In this document: piece after piece, positions 35,161 through 43,886 of the stretch
How positions within the stretch are numbered: the first letter of the stretch is position 1
How the letters are laid out: every line of letters begins with the position of its first letter
Assembly: GCF_009720675.1 (NCBI RefSeq)
Contig: NZ_WNJO01000011.1
Location: 1 to 64,000 of the forward strand
Reading direction: 5' to 3'
Origin: Secundilactobacillus folii
Lineage (GTDB): Bacteria; Bacillota; Bacilli; Lactobacillales; Lactobacillaceae
Length of the DNA: 64,000 nt
Notes under the pieces: generated by a model
Databases searched by the model: none
What the model saw: only the letters and a program-made list of their open reading frames with translations
Told to the model about the DNA's origin: nothing
Translations under genes and position numbers: made by a program

Positions 35161-36096
35161 CTATTCAATCGAAAATAGTTTCTTCTTAAGGCTTTTAAAT
35201 TCTTCTGCACTTGGATATGACTTTTGAGTACCTTTTTGAGTAACAGTCACTCCAGCATATTCATTAGCATGACGAATAGCTTCATCTATGGCATCTCCTG
35301 CAGCTATATAATGCGCAAAAGAACCAATGAATGAATCTCCAGCACCAGTTGTATCAGTAGCCCTGACATGCATTGCTCCAATTAATTCACTGTGGCTTTC
35401 ATTAACCCAAAGGACGCCCTTAGAACCCAAGGTAACTATCATGTTTTTAACACCTAAATCGACCATCTTTTGTGCTGCTAATTTTATCTGATCCATATTT
35501 TCTACGGGCAACTTAGTCAGCGATGAAAGCTCAGTTTCATTTGGTGCAAAGTAATCTACTCTTCGCGCATAATCTATATCTAAATTTTCATTTGCGGGTG
35601 CAGGATTCAGCAAAACTGGAACGTCATGCTTATTTGCCAATTCAATAGCCCGATAGTTAGTTTCAAGCGGTATTTCTTGCTGCAGAACAATTATCTTTGC
35701 TTCTTTGAGAGTGTTTTCGTACTTGTCTAGAACACTTGGGGTCAGTTCGTTATTGGCTCCCTTAACAATAATAATCCGGTTATCAGAAGAAGGGTCAACA
35801 AAAATTGGAGCTACTCCGCTGTTAGAGTTTCCAACCCCGATAGCCGAAGTATCAATTCCAACGCTCTTATAATTCTGCATCTGCATCTTTCCAAAGTCAT
35901 CATTGCCTAGCATTGTAACAAACGATACTTTTGAACCTAATTTAGCTGCTGCAACAGCCTGATTGGCTCCTTTTCCGCCACATCCCATTTCAAAATTAGG
36001 TGCGGCCACGGTTTCTCCTTCAACTGGCATTCTATCAATATAAGTAATTAGATCAACCATATTAGAACCAATCACTAAGACATCTGATTTGGCCAT
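35161..36096 (-). CDS. PfkB-family sugar kinase, candidate deoxyribokinase
   Basis: 311 residues of the ribokinase/PfkB family: GSNMVDLITYIDRMPVEGET at the N-terminus, GCGGKGANQAVAAAKLG near 38-54, and DTTGAGDSFIGSF with the catalytic Asp near 250. It differs from the two rbsK-like kinases in this window, which have DTTAAGDTF. It lies 13 bases downstream of the DUF4432 gene and in series with deoC, so deoxyribose or deoxyribose-derived phosphorylation is the best guess from context. Ribose activity is equally possible by sequence. Confidence 0.85.
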   Translation of the reverse strand: MAKSDVLVIGSNMVDLITYIDRMPVEGETVAAPNFEMGCGGKGANQAVAAAKLGSKVSFVTMLGNDDFGKMQMQNYKSVGIDTSAIGVGNSNSGVAPIFVDPSSDNRIIIVKGANNELTPSVLDKYENTLKEAKIIVLQQEIPLETNYRAIELANKHDVPVLLNPAPANENLDIDYARRVDYFAPNETELSSLTKLPVENMDQIKLAAQKMVDLGVKNMIVTLGSKGVLWVNESHSELIGAMHVRATDTTGAGDSFIGSFAHYIAAGDAIDEAIRHANEYAGVTVTQKGTQKSYPSAEEFKSLKKKLFSIE

Positions 36097-36109
36097 CTAT
36101 AAAGCCTCC

Positions 36110-37132
36110 TTATTTTTCCAACCCTGTTGTCACTTCAAAATTTCGACTTTCTTTGGCATCGAGCATAATTAATGTACCAGCCTTTTTGGCGGCGGTGAAT
36201 CCTTCTGGCGTACTTGTTCCAGGTATTGCGAAAGCATTGACCTGTTGATCAGCATTATATAAGATCCACCGAGTGGCTATTGGAAATTGTTGAGTCGAAA
36301 ACTTCGTTAAAAAGTTTTTCCCATTCCCAATATCAACACGAAATTCTGCCTCAGGAACAATTGATTTAAGATCCTTTGAGAAAAAGACGATCTCAGGGTC
36401 ATAATGCTTAGGATCATCCAATTTATTTATCAACTTTCCAGATGTTTTAAGCGCTTCATTGAACTTTTTCCATTCGGGAGTTGGATGAACATGATCCGGG
36501 ATAGTTTGTCGTAATTGAAAGTTCTCATCGGCAATATTTGAACTCATTTGAGCATTATCAACATAAGCGTAATTCATATGGCATAGATACTGTAATGGCA
36601 TAGGTTGATAGTTTGAAAGATTAGTCACCTTTAACCGAATATCAAACAATCCACTTTCCTTGGTCATTCTGACAGAAGGTTCTGCCAAATAGTGGTACCC
36701 GAACCCTTTTACGTATTCGTAATCACTATGCACCGACAGTGTGCCCTCGCCAAGAACTAAATATGAATGGTCCATTTCACTTGTTGGAAACTCACCATGT
36801 AGTTGGTAATCATCTTCTGGACCTGGGGTACCATTTGCTAACAATCCCGACGTAAATTGAAAGCATCCATACGTATCAGCAATCCCTGAGCCAGGTAGTG
36901 GTTGTTTAAACATATCTTTCATTTTAAGAGAAATATTGTCGAAAATAGCATCCCAAATAATTAACCCATGGAACGGTAATAAGGTTAAATATCCGCGTGA
37001 ATTTTCGACTTTCAATGCTTCAATGCCTGACGGAAAAATAAATGTTGTGACGGTAAAGTTATCATCTTTGTACAATTCAAAGTTCGAATTATTAAACATC
37101 TCGTGAGTCAAATTTATTTTTTTCAACTTCAA
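36110..37132 (-). CDS. DUF4432 aldose-epimerase-like protein (DeoX-like)
   Basis: 340 residues with the galactose-mutarotase fold signatures of DUF4432: GIEALKVENSRGYLTLLPFHGLIIWDAIFD, GPEDDYQLHGEFPTSEMDH and LQYLCHMNYAYVD, which supply the candidate catalytic His residues. In enterobacterial deoxyribose loci (deoQKPX) the deoX product belongs to this family. Here it stands between deoC and a PfkB kinase, which supports a mutarotase role on deoxyribose or a related sugar. A cre site lies 32-47 bases upstream, so CcpA repression is likely. Confidence 0.75.
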   Translation of the reverse strand: MKLKKINLTHEMFNNSNFELYKDDNFTVTTFIFPSGIEALKVENSRGYLTLLPFHGLIIWDAIFDNISLKMKDMFKQPLPGSGIADTYGCFQFTSGLLANGTPGPEDDYQLHGEFPTSEMDHSYLVLGEGTLSVHSDYEYVKGFGYHYLAEPSVRMTKESGLFDIRLKVTNLSNYQPMPLQYLCHMNYAYVDNAQMSSNIADENFQLRQTIPDHVHPTPEWKKFNEALKTSGKLINKLDDPKHYDPEIVFFSKDLKSIVPEAEFRVDIGNGKNFLTKFSTQQFPIATRWILYNADQQVNAFAIPGTSTPEGFTAAKKAGTLIMLDAKESRNFEVTTGLEK

Positions 37133-37163
37133 GACTCCTTAATTAATTTGTTAAGCCCAGTCA

Positions 37164-37179
37164 AGTAAACGCTTTCATT
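37164..37179. promoter_or_regulatory. cre site between deoC and the DUF4432 gene
   Basis: The minus-strand core TGAAAGCGTTTACT fits TGWAANCGNTNWCA with one mismatch, about 35 bases before the DUF4432 start. Confidence 0.6.
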
Positions 37180-37193
37180 ACTTTTTATATACA

Positions 37194-37213
37194 AAGCTGC
37201 CAATTGGCAGCTT
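37194..37213. repeat. Perfect 20-bp palindrome after deoC
   Basis: AAGCTGCCAATTGGCAGCTT, 16 bases past the deoC stop. It may be a processing or partial-termination hairpin separating deoC from the downstream genes. There is no T-run. Confidence 0.5.
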
Positions 37214-37228
37214 AAAAACTTAAATCGA

Positions 37229-37876
37229 TTACTTGCCAATAATCTTCATACTTGCACTCGTTCCTAATCGAGTGGCACCAGCATCAATCATTGCCTGCGC
37301 TTCTTCAGCTGAGTGGATTCCACCAGCTGCTTTGACTTGAGTATGATCATCCACGGCCTGTTTCATGATTTTTACATCCTCCACTTTAGCACCGCTTATT
37401 GAAAATCCTGTTGACGTTTTGACAAAATCAGCATTGGCATCCGACACTAATTTAGAAGCCTTTGCAGTTTCATCAGATGTCAATAAAGCATTTTCAATGA
37501 TAACTTTAACAATTCTGTTATTATCATGTCCTACTTCAACAACTGCCTTAATGTCATTCTCCACTGCTTCATAATTTTGGCTCTTAAACTCGCCAATATT
37601 CATAACCATATCAATTTCGTCTGCACCATTTTTAATGGCTTCTTTTGCTTCCGCAACTTTAATTGATGTCGTATTTGCACCCAGAGGGAATCCAATTACC
37701 GTTGCTGTTTTAACACCGGTACCACTTAACTTTTCGTGCACATATGAAACCCAATAAGGATTAATCATCACTGATACAAACTTATTCTCAATGGCTTCTT
37801 TAACGACGCGATCAACATCAGTTCTCGTAGCATCTGGTGCTAACAAAGTGTGATCAATATATTTATTTAAATCCAT
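37229..37876 (-). CDS. deoC: Deoxyribose-phosphate aldolase
   Basis: 215 residues, the short bacterial form. It splits 2-deoxyribose-5-phosphate into glyceraldehyde-3-phosphate and acetaldehyde. Visible are IDHTLLAPDAT at the start, Asp near 89 in GADEIDMVMNIG, the Schiff-base Lys near 153 in FVKTSTGF, and the second Lys near 182 in VKAAGGI. First gene of a likely deoC-DUF4432-kinase series. Its acetaldehyde can be reduced by AdhE and its triose phosphate enters glycolysis. The 352-base gap upstream (37877-38228) holds no gene. Confidence 0.96.
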   Translation of the reverse strand: MDLNKYIDHTLLAPDATRTDVDRVVKEAIENKFVSVMINPYWVSYVHEKLSGTGVKTATVIGFPLGANTTSIKVAEAKEAIKNGADEIDMVMNIGEFKSQNYEAVENDIKAVVEVGHDNNRIVKVIIENALLTSDETAKASKLVSDANADFVKTSTGFSISGAKVEDVKIMKQAVDDHTQVKAAGGIHSAEEAQAMIDAGATRLGTSASMKIIGK

Positions 37877-38228
37877 TAATCTCCATCTACCCTTCCGTTA
37901 TGTCTATCTTGTTTTCAAATGCGACCACATTCTAATAAATTAGCTTTTCACACTAAGTTAGAGAAACTAATTTAGCAATGGATAATATTATCTTGTGATG
38001 GTACGACAAAATAAATCGACCATGTATAAAATGCATAAATTCCATTATTCTAATGATTTTTAGTTAAGTTGTATTTTGAAATTTTATTGACGATTTTTAA
38101 GCGTCTTCCTTTAATCTCCCATAAGACTGTTTGATTTCGAAAACAAAACTTATGTTACCAGTGCTCATATTTCTTCAATAAAAAATATACCACACAGCAA
38201 AAGCATCTTTCTTGCTGGGCCTTTATAT

Positions 38229-39146
38229 TTATTTTGACACTGCTAGAATTTCCGGAAGCTTTGGAATTGACGGCATTGCACCCATCTTTTGAACCGTTAG
38301 GGAACTGGCATGTTGTGCAAAATTAATTGCGTCTTTCATATTGCTAAAGTCAGGCTTTAATTGAGAACTAAGAGCTCCAATAAAAGTGTCTCCAGCTGCC
38401 GTCGTATCAACAGGTTTAACTTTAAAAGCTGGTAGGAACTCATGGCCATTTTCATTAGCGTAAAAGGCACCCTTGTCTCCAACTGTAATGATCAAATTAG
38501 CAACTCCTAATTTTTTAAAAGCTTGATAATTTGCCATCATCGAAGATTCATCGGTCACTTCTATTCCAGTCAAAGTAGCACTTTCAGTTTCATTAGGGAC
38601 AATTACATCCGTAACTCTTAATAATTCAGGTAAAATCTTTGCTGCAGGTGCGGGATTCAAAATTGTTGTAACACCATTGGCTTTAGCGATTTTAAACATT
38701 TCTAAAGCAGCTTCTTGCGGAGTCTCAAATTGTGCAACAACAAAGTCCGAACCTTTAATCTTATCCGATGCAGCGTCCACATCAGTTTTGGTTAGCCGCT
38801 GATTGGCGCCACCGTAAACGATAATACTATTTTGACCCTTCTGATCTAGCAGGATCGTCGCAGCACCTGTACCAGCTTGGTTGTCCTCAGAAATATTTGT
38901 AGTGTCAACGTGATCTTCCTTCAGACAATCAATCATAAAATGACCAGCGTCATCTTTACCGATTTTACCAATAAAATTAACGTCAGCGCCGGCGCGAACT
39001 GCTGCAATTGCTTGGTTTGCACCTTTGCCACCAGCTGCACTACTCCGGCTCAGACTGGCAATTGTTTCCCCTGGTTGTGGTATTCTCTCAATTTTTGAAG
39101 TTGTATCAACATTTAAGCTTCCCAATACTGTCACTGTTCTAGTCAT
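38229..39146 (-). CDS. rbsK: Ribokinase, second copy
   Basis: 305 residues from the ATG at 39146, with GAGGAG upstream; an in-frame TTG six codons earlier is less likely. PfkB family: GSLNVDTTSKIERIPQPGET, GGKGANQAIAAVRAGA and DTTAAGDTFIGAL. It is a paralogue of 16392-17321. Upstream lie a LacI-type palindrome (39203-39216), a cre site (39265-39278) and then the LacI-family regulator on the same strand. Together with rbsD and the permease on the other side it completes a ribose uptake and phosphorylation set. Confidence 0.93.
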   Translation of the reverse strand: MTRTVTVLGSLNVDTTSKIERIPQPGETIASLSRSSAAGGKGANQAIAAVRAGADVNFIGKIGKDDAGHFMIDCLKEDHVDTTNISEDNQAGTGAATILLDQKGQNSIIVYGGANQRLTKTDVDAASDKIKGSDFVVAQFETPQEAALEMFKIAKANGVTTILNPAPAAKILPELLRVTDVIVPNETESATLTGIEVTDESSMMANYQAFKKLGVANLIITVGDKGAFYANENGHEFLPAFKVKPVDTTAAGDTFIGALSSQLKPDFSNMKDAINFAQHASSLTVQKMGAMPSIPKLPEILAVSK

Positions 39147-39202
39147 AATTATTATGCTCCTCAAAAAAGTTTGGTCGTTGGTTTATGTTTTTATAGATAA
39201 AA

Positions 39203-39216
39203 GGTTTTACTAAACC
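39203..39216. promoter_or_regulatory. LacI-type operator upstream of ribokinase
   Basis: GGTTTTACTAAACC, with GGTTT/AAACC half-sites like those at 40861-40875 before the permease gene. Probable target of the local LacI-family regulator. Confidence 0.5.
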
Positions 39217-39264
39217 ATAAATAACGTTTGTTATTTATTTAACAACAAATACACTATCACTATT

Positions 39265-39278
39265 AGAAACCGTTTTCA
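39265..39278. promoter_or_regulatory. cre site upstream of ribokinase
   Basis: The minus strand reads TGAAAACGGTTTCT, one mismatch to the CcpA cre consensus. Confidence 0.6.
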
Positions 39279-39286
39279 ATGAGAAT

Positions 39287-40306
39287 TTAATTTTTAATTT
39301 TCGGTGTGGATACACTTGATCGCTTAATTAACCGAACCGGTAGCTCAACCACCTGCTGAGAAATAGTTGGATCATTAATACGATTTATTAGCAATTGCGT
39401 AGCCAGTTCCCCCATCCTTGCTATTGGTTGCTGAATAGTAGATAGTTCTGGTTCTACAAACGTGTCAAGATCAATTCCGTCATAACCCATAACAGAGATA
39501 TCCGCAGGAATTTTTAAGCCCAATTTTTTTAGACCTCTGTAAAGGCCAATTGCAAGTTCATCATTAACCGCAAACACTGCCGTTGCATCACTCTGAACAA
39601 CTGTTATAGCAGCGTCAAAACCGCCTCTTTTTGTTAAAGGTGAATATACTGTATTAATCATCGAAGACGGATCAAGTCCCTGTGTAACCAGCTCCTCTTT
39701 AAACCCAGTTATTCGTAATTTTATATTATCTGTTGCATCGTTGGGTACAACAACTGAAAATTTTTTATGACCCATTGACAGCAAGTATTGGGCAACTAAA
39801 TGACCACCAACGCGATCATTGGTTCGAACTTGATCACCATCAGATAAGGGATTTTGATCCATCAGCAAATAAGGTATCTGGTTTTTCTTCAATATTTTAT
39901 CAATTGTATTTTTAGTAATTGAAGAACTCGCGATAATCAAACCGTTAGTGCCACGTCCTATTAATTGTTCAACGTAGTACTCTTCCAAGCTAGAATCATT
40001 AGCACCACTAAAGTTAAAGGGCAGATATTCAAATTCACGTGAAACTCGTTGAATACCGTTAATGAAGCTGCTAAAAAAAGGATTCCCGATATTTGGAACC
40101 ACCACCCCAATTGATTTGGCTTCGTTCAAAATTAAATTTCGGGCGTTAAAATTTGGAACATAGTTCAGTTGATCCTGTAATTGATGAACGCGTTCTATAG
40201 TTTCAGAGCTAAAACGATTACTCTTTCCATTTAAAATTTGGGAAACTGTGGTAACTGATACACCGGCAGCTGTGGCCAGTTCTTTAATAGTAACTTTATG
40301 TGCCAT
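39287..40306 (-). CDS. LacI-family regulator, probable pentose repressor
   Basis: 339 residues. The N-terminal LacI helix-turn-helix (VTIKELATAAGVSVTTVSQILNGKSNRFSSET) is followed by a periplasmic-binding-like effector domain (AKSIGVVVPNIGNPFFSSFINGIQRVS ... MGYDGIDLDTFVEPELSTIQQP). It is divergent from rbsD with a 131-base gap and upstream of the ribokinase. Operator-like GGTTT/AAACC palindromes lie before the kinase and before the permease, so it most likely controls this ribose/deoxyribose island as RbsR does. Confidence 0.92.
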   Translation of the reverse strand: MAHKVTIKELATAAGVSVTTVSQILNGKSNRFSSETIERVHQLQDQLNYVPNFNARNLILNEAKSIGVVVPNIGNPFFSSFINGIQRVSREFEYLPFNFSGANDSSLEEYYVEQLIGRGTNGLIIASSSITKNTIDKILKKNQIPYLLMDQNPLSDGDQVRTNDRVGGHLVAQYLLSMGHKKFSVVVPNDATDNIKLRITGFKEELVTQGLDPSSMINTVYSPLTKRGGFDAAITVVQSDATAVFAVNDELAIGLYRGLKKLGLKIPADISVMGYDGIDLDTFVEPELSTIQQPIARMGELATQLLINRINDPTISQQVVELPVRLIKRSSVSTPKIKN

Positions 40307-40437
40307 TTTTCACTAACTCCTTAAAAAATTCTTGCAAGCGATTTCAAGTTGTGCTAGGGTTATATCAAGTTGTTGGTTAATGTTTTTAGTAAATGGTTTT
40401 AGCTTAATTATATTGCAAGGAGGTACTAAAATCTATT

Positions 40438-40833
40438 ATGAAAAAAACAACTGTTATTAACACAGAGCTATCTACTGTGATCGCTGGGATGGGTCATATG
40501 GACTGGTTAAGTATTGGGGATGCAGGTATGCCAGTTCCATTGGGAACTCAAAAGATTGATTTGGCACTCACCAAGGAAATTCCAAGTTTCATTGATGTAC
40601 TGAAGAATGTCTTAAGTGAGCTAGAAGTTCAAAAGATTTATCTCGCTGACGAGATTAAGACTCAAAACCCAGATCAGTTGAAGGCAATTAAGGATCTGTT
40701 ACCTGATGTAGAGGTTGAATTTATGCCACATTCAGATTTGAAAAAGAATCTCGCGAAGACTCACGCTTTCATTAGAACCGGTGAAATGACTCCCTTCTCT
40801 AATATTATCCTTGAATCTGGGGTAACCTTTTAA
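40438..40833 (+). CDS. rbsD: D-ribose pyranase
   Basis: 131 residues, full family length. It interconverts the beta-pyranose and beta-furanose forms of ribose, supplying the furanose to ribokinase. The active His20, Asp28 and His98 are conserved. Position 120, normally Tyr in the conserved YxN motif near the C-terminus, is Phe (TPFSNIIL), with Asn122 kept. AAGGAGG is followed by 10 bases and then the ATG. First gene of the plus-strand pair with the permease. Confidence 0.95.
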   Translation: MKKTTVINTELSTVIAGMGHMDWLSIGDAGMPVPLGTQKIDLALTKEIPSFIDVLKNVLSELEVQKIYLADEIKTQNPDQLKAIKDLLPDVEVEFMPHSDLKKNLAKTHAFIRTGEMTPFSNIILESGVTF

Positions 40834-40860
40834 TTCACCATTTTTTTATTTATAGTAAAA

Positions 40861-40875
40861 GGTTTCACTAAAACC
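40861..40875. promoter_or_regulatory. LacI-type operator upstream of permease
   Basis: GGTTTCACTAAAACC, in the 95-base gap between rbsD and the permease. Similar half-sites precede the ribokinase. Confidence 0.45.
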
Positions 40876-40928
40876 TTTTAAAACTTTGTCAGATTCTAAA
40901 CACACTTACATTAAAGGAGCGAAAAATT

Positions 40929-42266
40929 ATGGATGCTAGCCAATCAAAACATGGCTGGACTCAACTATCAGATGGGTATTTAAGTAAAACACCAATTTTT
41001 CAATTTATTGTTGTTTCTCTTATTTTCCCCCTTTGGGGTTGTGCCGCAAGTTTGAATGATATTTTAATCACTCAATTCAAAACAGTTTTTTCACTGAACG
41101 ATGCTTCAACAGCATTTGTTCAAAGTGCTTTCTACGGTGGTTATTTCTTAATCGCCATACCGGCTTCACTTGTTATCAAGAAGAACACGTATAAATTTGC
41201 TATTATGACCGGTTTAATTTTTTACATTATTGGTTGTGCACTGTTCTTCCCTGCATCACGTGTGGCCACTTACAGTATGTTCTTGGTCGCAATCTTCGCA
41301 ATTGCTGTTGGTTTAAGCTTCTTGGAAACATCCTGTGATACTTACAGTTCAATGCTTGGTCCGAAAAAATATTCGACTATTCGCTTGAATATTTCTCAAA
41401 CCTTAGTACCATTAGGCGATATTGCCGGTATTTTACTTGGTAAATACCTGATTTTTGGGAAAGTTGGCAACTTAGCAGATAAAATGGCTGGCATGCATGG
41501 TGCTGAACGTGTTGCTTATGGTGAAAGAATGCTTCAAATGACCTTGCGCCCTTACAAGTACATTTTGATTGTCCTGGTCGTTATGTTGATAATCTTAGCT
41601 GTAACACCTATGCCACGTTCTAAAGCTACTAATAAGGAAGCCGAAAAAGCGGTTGAAGAACAGCCTAAATTGGGTGAATCGATCCACTACCTTTTAACTA
41701 ATGGTCGTTTCATGAAAGGTGTTGGCGCACAATTTGTTTACGCTGGTATGCAAACCACTGTTTGGTCATTCACCATTCGTTTAGCCCTCAACCTGATGAA
41801 CATTTCGGACAGTGCCGCATCGTCCTTTATGGTTTGGAGTTACATTGCTTGGTTCGTGGGGAAGTTAGTTGCAAATTCATTTATGGGTCGATTCTCAAGT
41901 ACTGGTGTATTGACTTGGTTCTCCGCCTGTGGAATTATAACACTGGTTATTACTTTCACAGTACCCAACGCAACTGCTGTGTATGCGGCAATTGCAACTA
42001 GTTTCTTCTTTGGTCCTGAATGGCCAACTATTTACTCACACACTTTGGATACCATTACAGAAAAGAAATATACAGAAACTGGTGGCGCTCTGATTGTTAT
42101 GTCATTAATTGGTGGCGCAATCATCCCACTTATTCAAGGTCTCGTATCAGATGCTACTGGCTCAATGCAATTTTCATTCATCGTTCCAGCAATCTGTTTC
42201 GCAGTCATTACTGCATACTTCTGGTCAGAACATCATATCGATGCTAAAGCTGGAGCATTAAAGTAA
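40929..42266 (+). CDS. FucP-family (FHS) MFS sugar permease
   Basis: 445 residues with about 12 membrane helices. The family marks of the fucose:H+ symporter group are visible (FPLWGCAASLNDILITQFKTVFSL, FVQSAFYGGYFLIAIPASLVIKK, FLETSCDTYSSMLGP, FFFGPEWPTIYSHTLDTIT, GGALIVMSLIGGAIIPLIQG). A 50-residue central loop lies near 225-250. The deoxyribose permease DeoP of Salmonella belongs to this family. Next to rbsD it is probably the proton-coupled importer for ribose and/or deoxyribose. AAAGGAG lies before the ATG. Confidence 0.9.
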   Translation: MDASQSKHGWTQLSDGYLSKTPIFQFIVVSLIFPLWGCAASLNDILITQFKTVFSLNDASTAFVQSAFYGGYFLIAIPASLVIKKNTYKFAIMTGLIFYIIGCALFFPASRVATYSMFLVAIFAIAVGLSFLETSCDTYSSMLGPKKYSTIRLNISQTLVPLGDIAGILLGKYLIFGKVGNLADKMAGMHGAERVAYGERMLQMTLRPYKYILIVLVVMLIILAVTPMPRSKATNKEAEKAVEEQPKLGESIHYLLTNGRFMKGVGAQFVYAGMQTTVWSFTIRLALNLMNISDSAASSFMVWSYIAWFVGKLVANSFMGRFSSTGVLTWFSACGIITLVITFTVPNATAVYAAIATSFFFGPEWPTIYSHTLDTITEKKYTETGGALIVMSLIGGAIIPLIQGLVSDATGSMQFSFIVPAICFAVITAYFWSEHHIDAKAGALK

Positions 42267-42284
42267 TATTTTAGATAATTATAA

Positions 42285-42362
42285 TTTTAAAAAGTGACTT
42301 GTTGACGCGTACCCTAGAATTGTTTTCAATCCAGGCGAGCTCGTAACAAGCCACTTTTTTTA
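42285..42362 (+). terminator. Terminator after the permease
   Basis: AAAAGTG.CTTGTT pairs with AACAAG.CACTTTTTTT across a long structured loop, ending in a T7 run. Confidence 0.6.
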
Positions 42363-42522
42363 GTCATTTAAATGAGTACTTTAAGGCTGTCAAATCAGTT
42401 GGTAATATAATTTCAGGCACCAATTCTCTCGCACTAATTTTTGTGCTACACTATATGCATTAAATATTGGTATGTGCAGGCGTTACCAAAAACAACAGTG
42501 CCGTTGATGGAAAGGGGAAACT

Positions 42523-43266
42523 ATGTCGACTGTACTGCTTTTAATTATCATGAGTTTAATCGCTGGCATTCTCATGGGAATCGTTGGCATGGCGTCGTTA
42601 ACACTGTATCCAGTGCTTTTGGCGGTCGGAATCCCGCCAATTACCGCCAACGCTACGATTACTGTCGCCCAAGTCGGGGCCGGAGTGGGAACGGTACTTT
42701 CTTCATTGAAAGAGCTTCGTCACCATTGGGGGAAGGCCTGTGAGATTGCGGCTTTTTCCACAATTGGTAGTATTTTGGGAGCCATCCTCCTTACCCATAG
42801 TTCTTCAAAGGCATTTCAAAATATTGTGCCTGTCTTTATCTTCATCGCCGGAATTATGATCTTATCACCTAAGCGTTCGACAACTGATAAAGGGACACAT
42901 TCATACTTGCAAATCATCAGTTGGATCAGCCTAATGCTGGTGGGTGTTTATATCGGTTATTTTGGCGCTGCGGCCGGTTTATTGCTGATTGCAGTCCTAT
43001 CTAAATTAGTCGATGAAGATTACGCCGTGATCAATGCCATGCGTAACTTTTCCTCATTTATAAACAACATCATCTCTAGCGTGATTTTCATCATTCGTAT
43101 TCCGATTGCCTGGAAAGTCATCATCCCTTTGCTTCTTGGACTATTTGTTGGTGGCTATATCGGTCCTGCTATTGTTCGCATCATACCGGCGAAATACATC
43201 CGAAAAGCGGTGGGAATCTTCGCCATTGTGTTAGCGATCGTTTTAGGGTGGAAGAGCTACTTTTAA
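42523..43266 (+). CDS. TSUP/TauE family membrane permease
   Basis: 247 residues with seven to eight membrane helices and the two repeated TSUP motifs (AGILMGIVGMASLTLYPVLLAVGIPPITANATITVA in the first half, VGVYIGYFGAAAGLLLIAVLS and INAMRNFSSFINNIISSVIF in the second). The family exports or imports sulfite, sulfoacetate and related organosulfur or carboxylate anions. GAAAGGGG precedes the ATG. It is monocistronic, followed by the repeat array. Substrate unknown. Confidence 0.88.
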   Translation: MSTVLLLIIMSLIAGILMGIVGMASLTLYPVLLAVGIPPITANATITVAQVGAGVGTVLSSLKELRHHWGKACEIAAFSTIGSILGAILLTHSSSKAFQNIVPVFIFIAGIMILSPKRSTTDKGTHSYLQIISWISLMLVGVYIGYFGAAAGLLLIAVLSKLVDEDYAVINAMRNFSSFINNIISSVIFIIRIPIAWKVIIPLLLGLFVGGYIGPAIVRIIPAKYIRKAVGIFAIVLAIVLGWKSYF

Positions 43267-43359
43267 TTTAACCGACTTTGATGGGGTTAACTCTATGTTG
43301 AATTTGGGATTTCTGGTGGTGTAGTTGGAAATCCTTTTTTATTATTCACTGTTTCCTAG

Positions 43360-43886
43360 CCGAAACGCGCAAAAAGGGCACCCACGGCCGTATAATCGAA
43401 TAAGGCGCATGACCCAAGTGTAGGGTCACACGCCTTGTCCTGTTATCTAGCCGAAACGCGCTCCAGTTCGGCATGTCCCGGCCGTATAAGTCAAAATAAA
43501 GTGAGGATTCAGCCAAAAACCAGCCGAATCCTCACTTTATATATGTTTCACTGTTACACAGCCGAAACGCGCAAAAAAGGGCAGCCCCCGGCCGTATAAT
43601 CCAATAAGGCGCATGACCCAAGTGCAGGGTCACACGCCTTGTCCTGTTATCTAACCGAAACGCGCTCCAGTTCGGCATGCCCCGGCCGTATAAGTCAAAA
43701 TAAAGTGAGGATTCAGCCAAAAACCAGCCGAATCCTCACTTTATATATGTTTCACTGTTACACAGCCGAAACGCGCAAAAAAGGGCAGCCCCCGGCCGTA
43801 TAATCCAATAAGGCGCATGACCCAAGTGCAGGGTCACACGCCTTATTGGATTATACTCTGGGGGCTAAACGCCCTTTTTTACGCTC
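43360..43886. repeat. Composite tandem hairpin-repeat array (A-B-A-B-A')
   Basis: Five units each begin CCGAAACGCGC (43360, 43451, 43562, 43655 and 43766; spacing 91, 111, 93 and 111) and contain CGGCCGTATAA. Type A carries hairpin AAGGCG.ATGACCC/GGGTCA.CGCCTT. Type B carries a 14-bp perfect stem TAAAGTGAGGATTC and complement. The last A unit extends into a long stem (TAATCCAATAAGGCG with its complement, then GGGGGC and GCCC arms) and ends in TTTTTT. It lies between the convergent TSUP and dhaT genes. Confidence 0.9.

Noticed and set aside
43532-43720. 62-codon minus-strand ORF in the repeat array
   Set aside because: It lies entirely inside the repeated hairpins, has no ribosome site, and its open frame follows from repeat sequence.
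43360-43886. CRISPR array
   Set aside because: The units are 91-111 bp, almost fully repeated including the parts between conserved blocks, and there are no unique spacers or cas genes.
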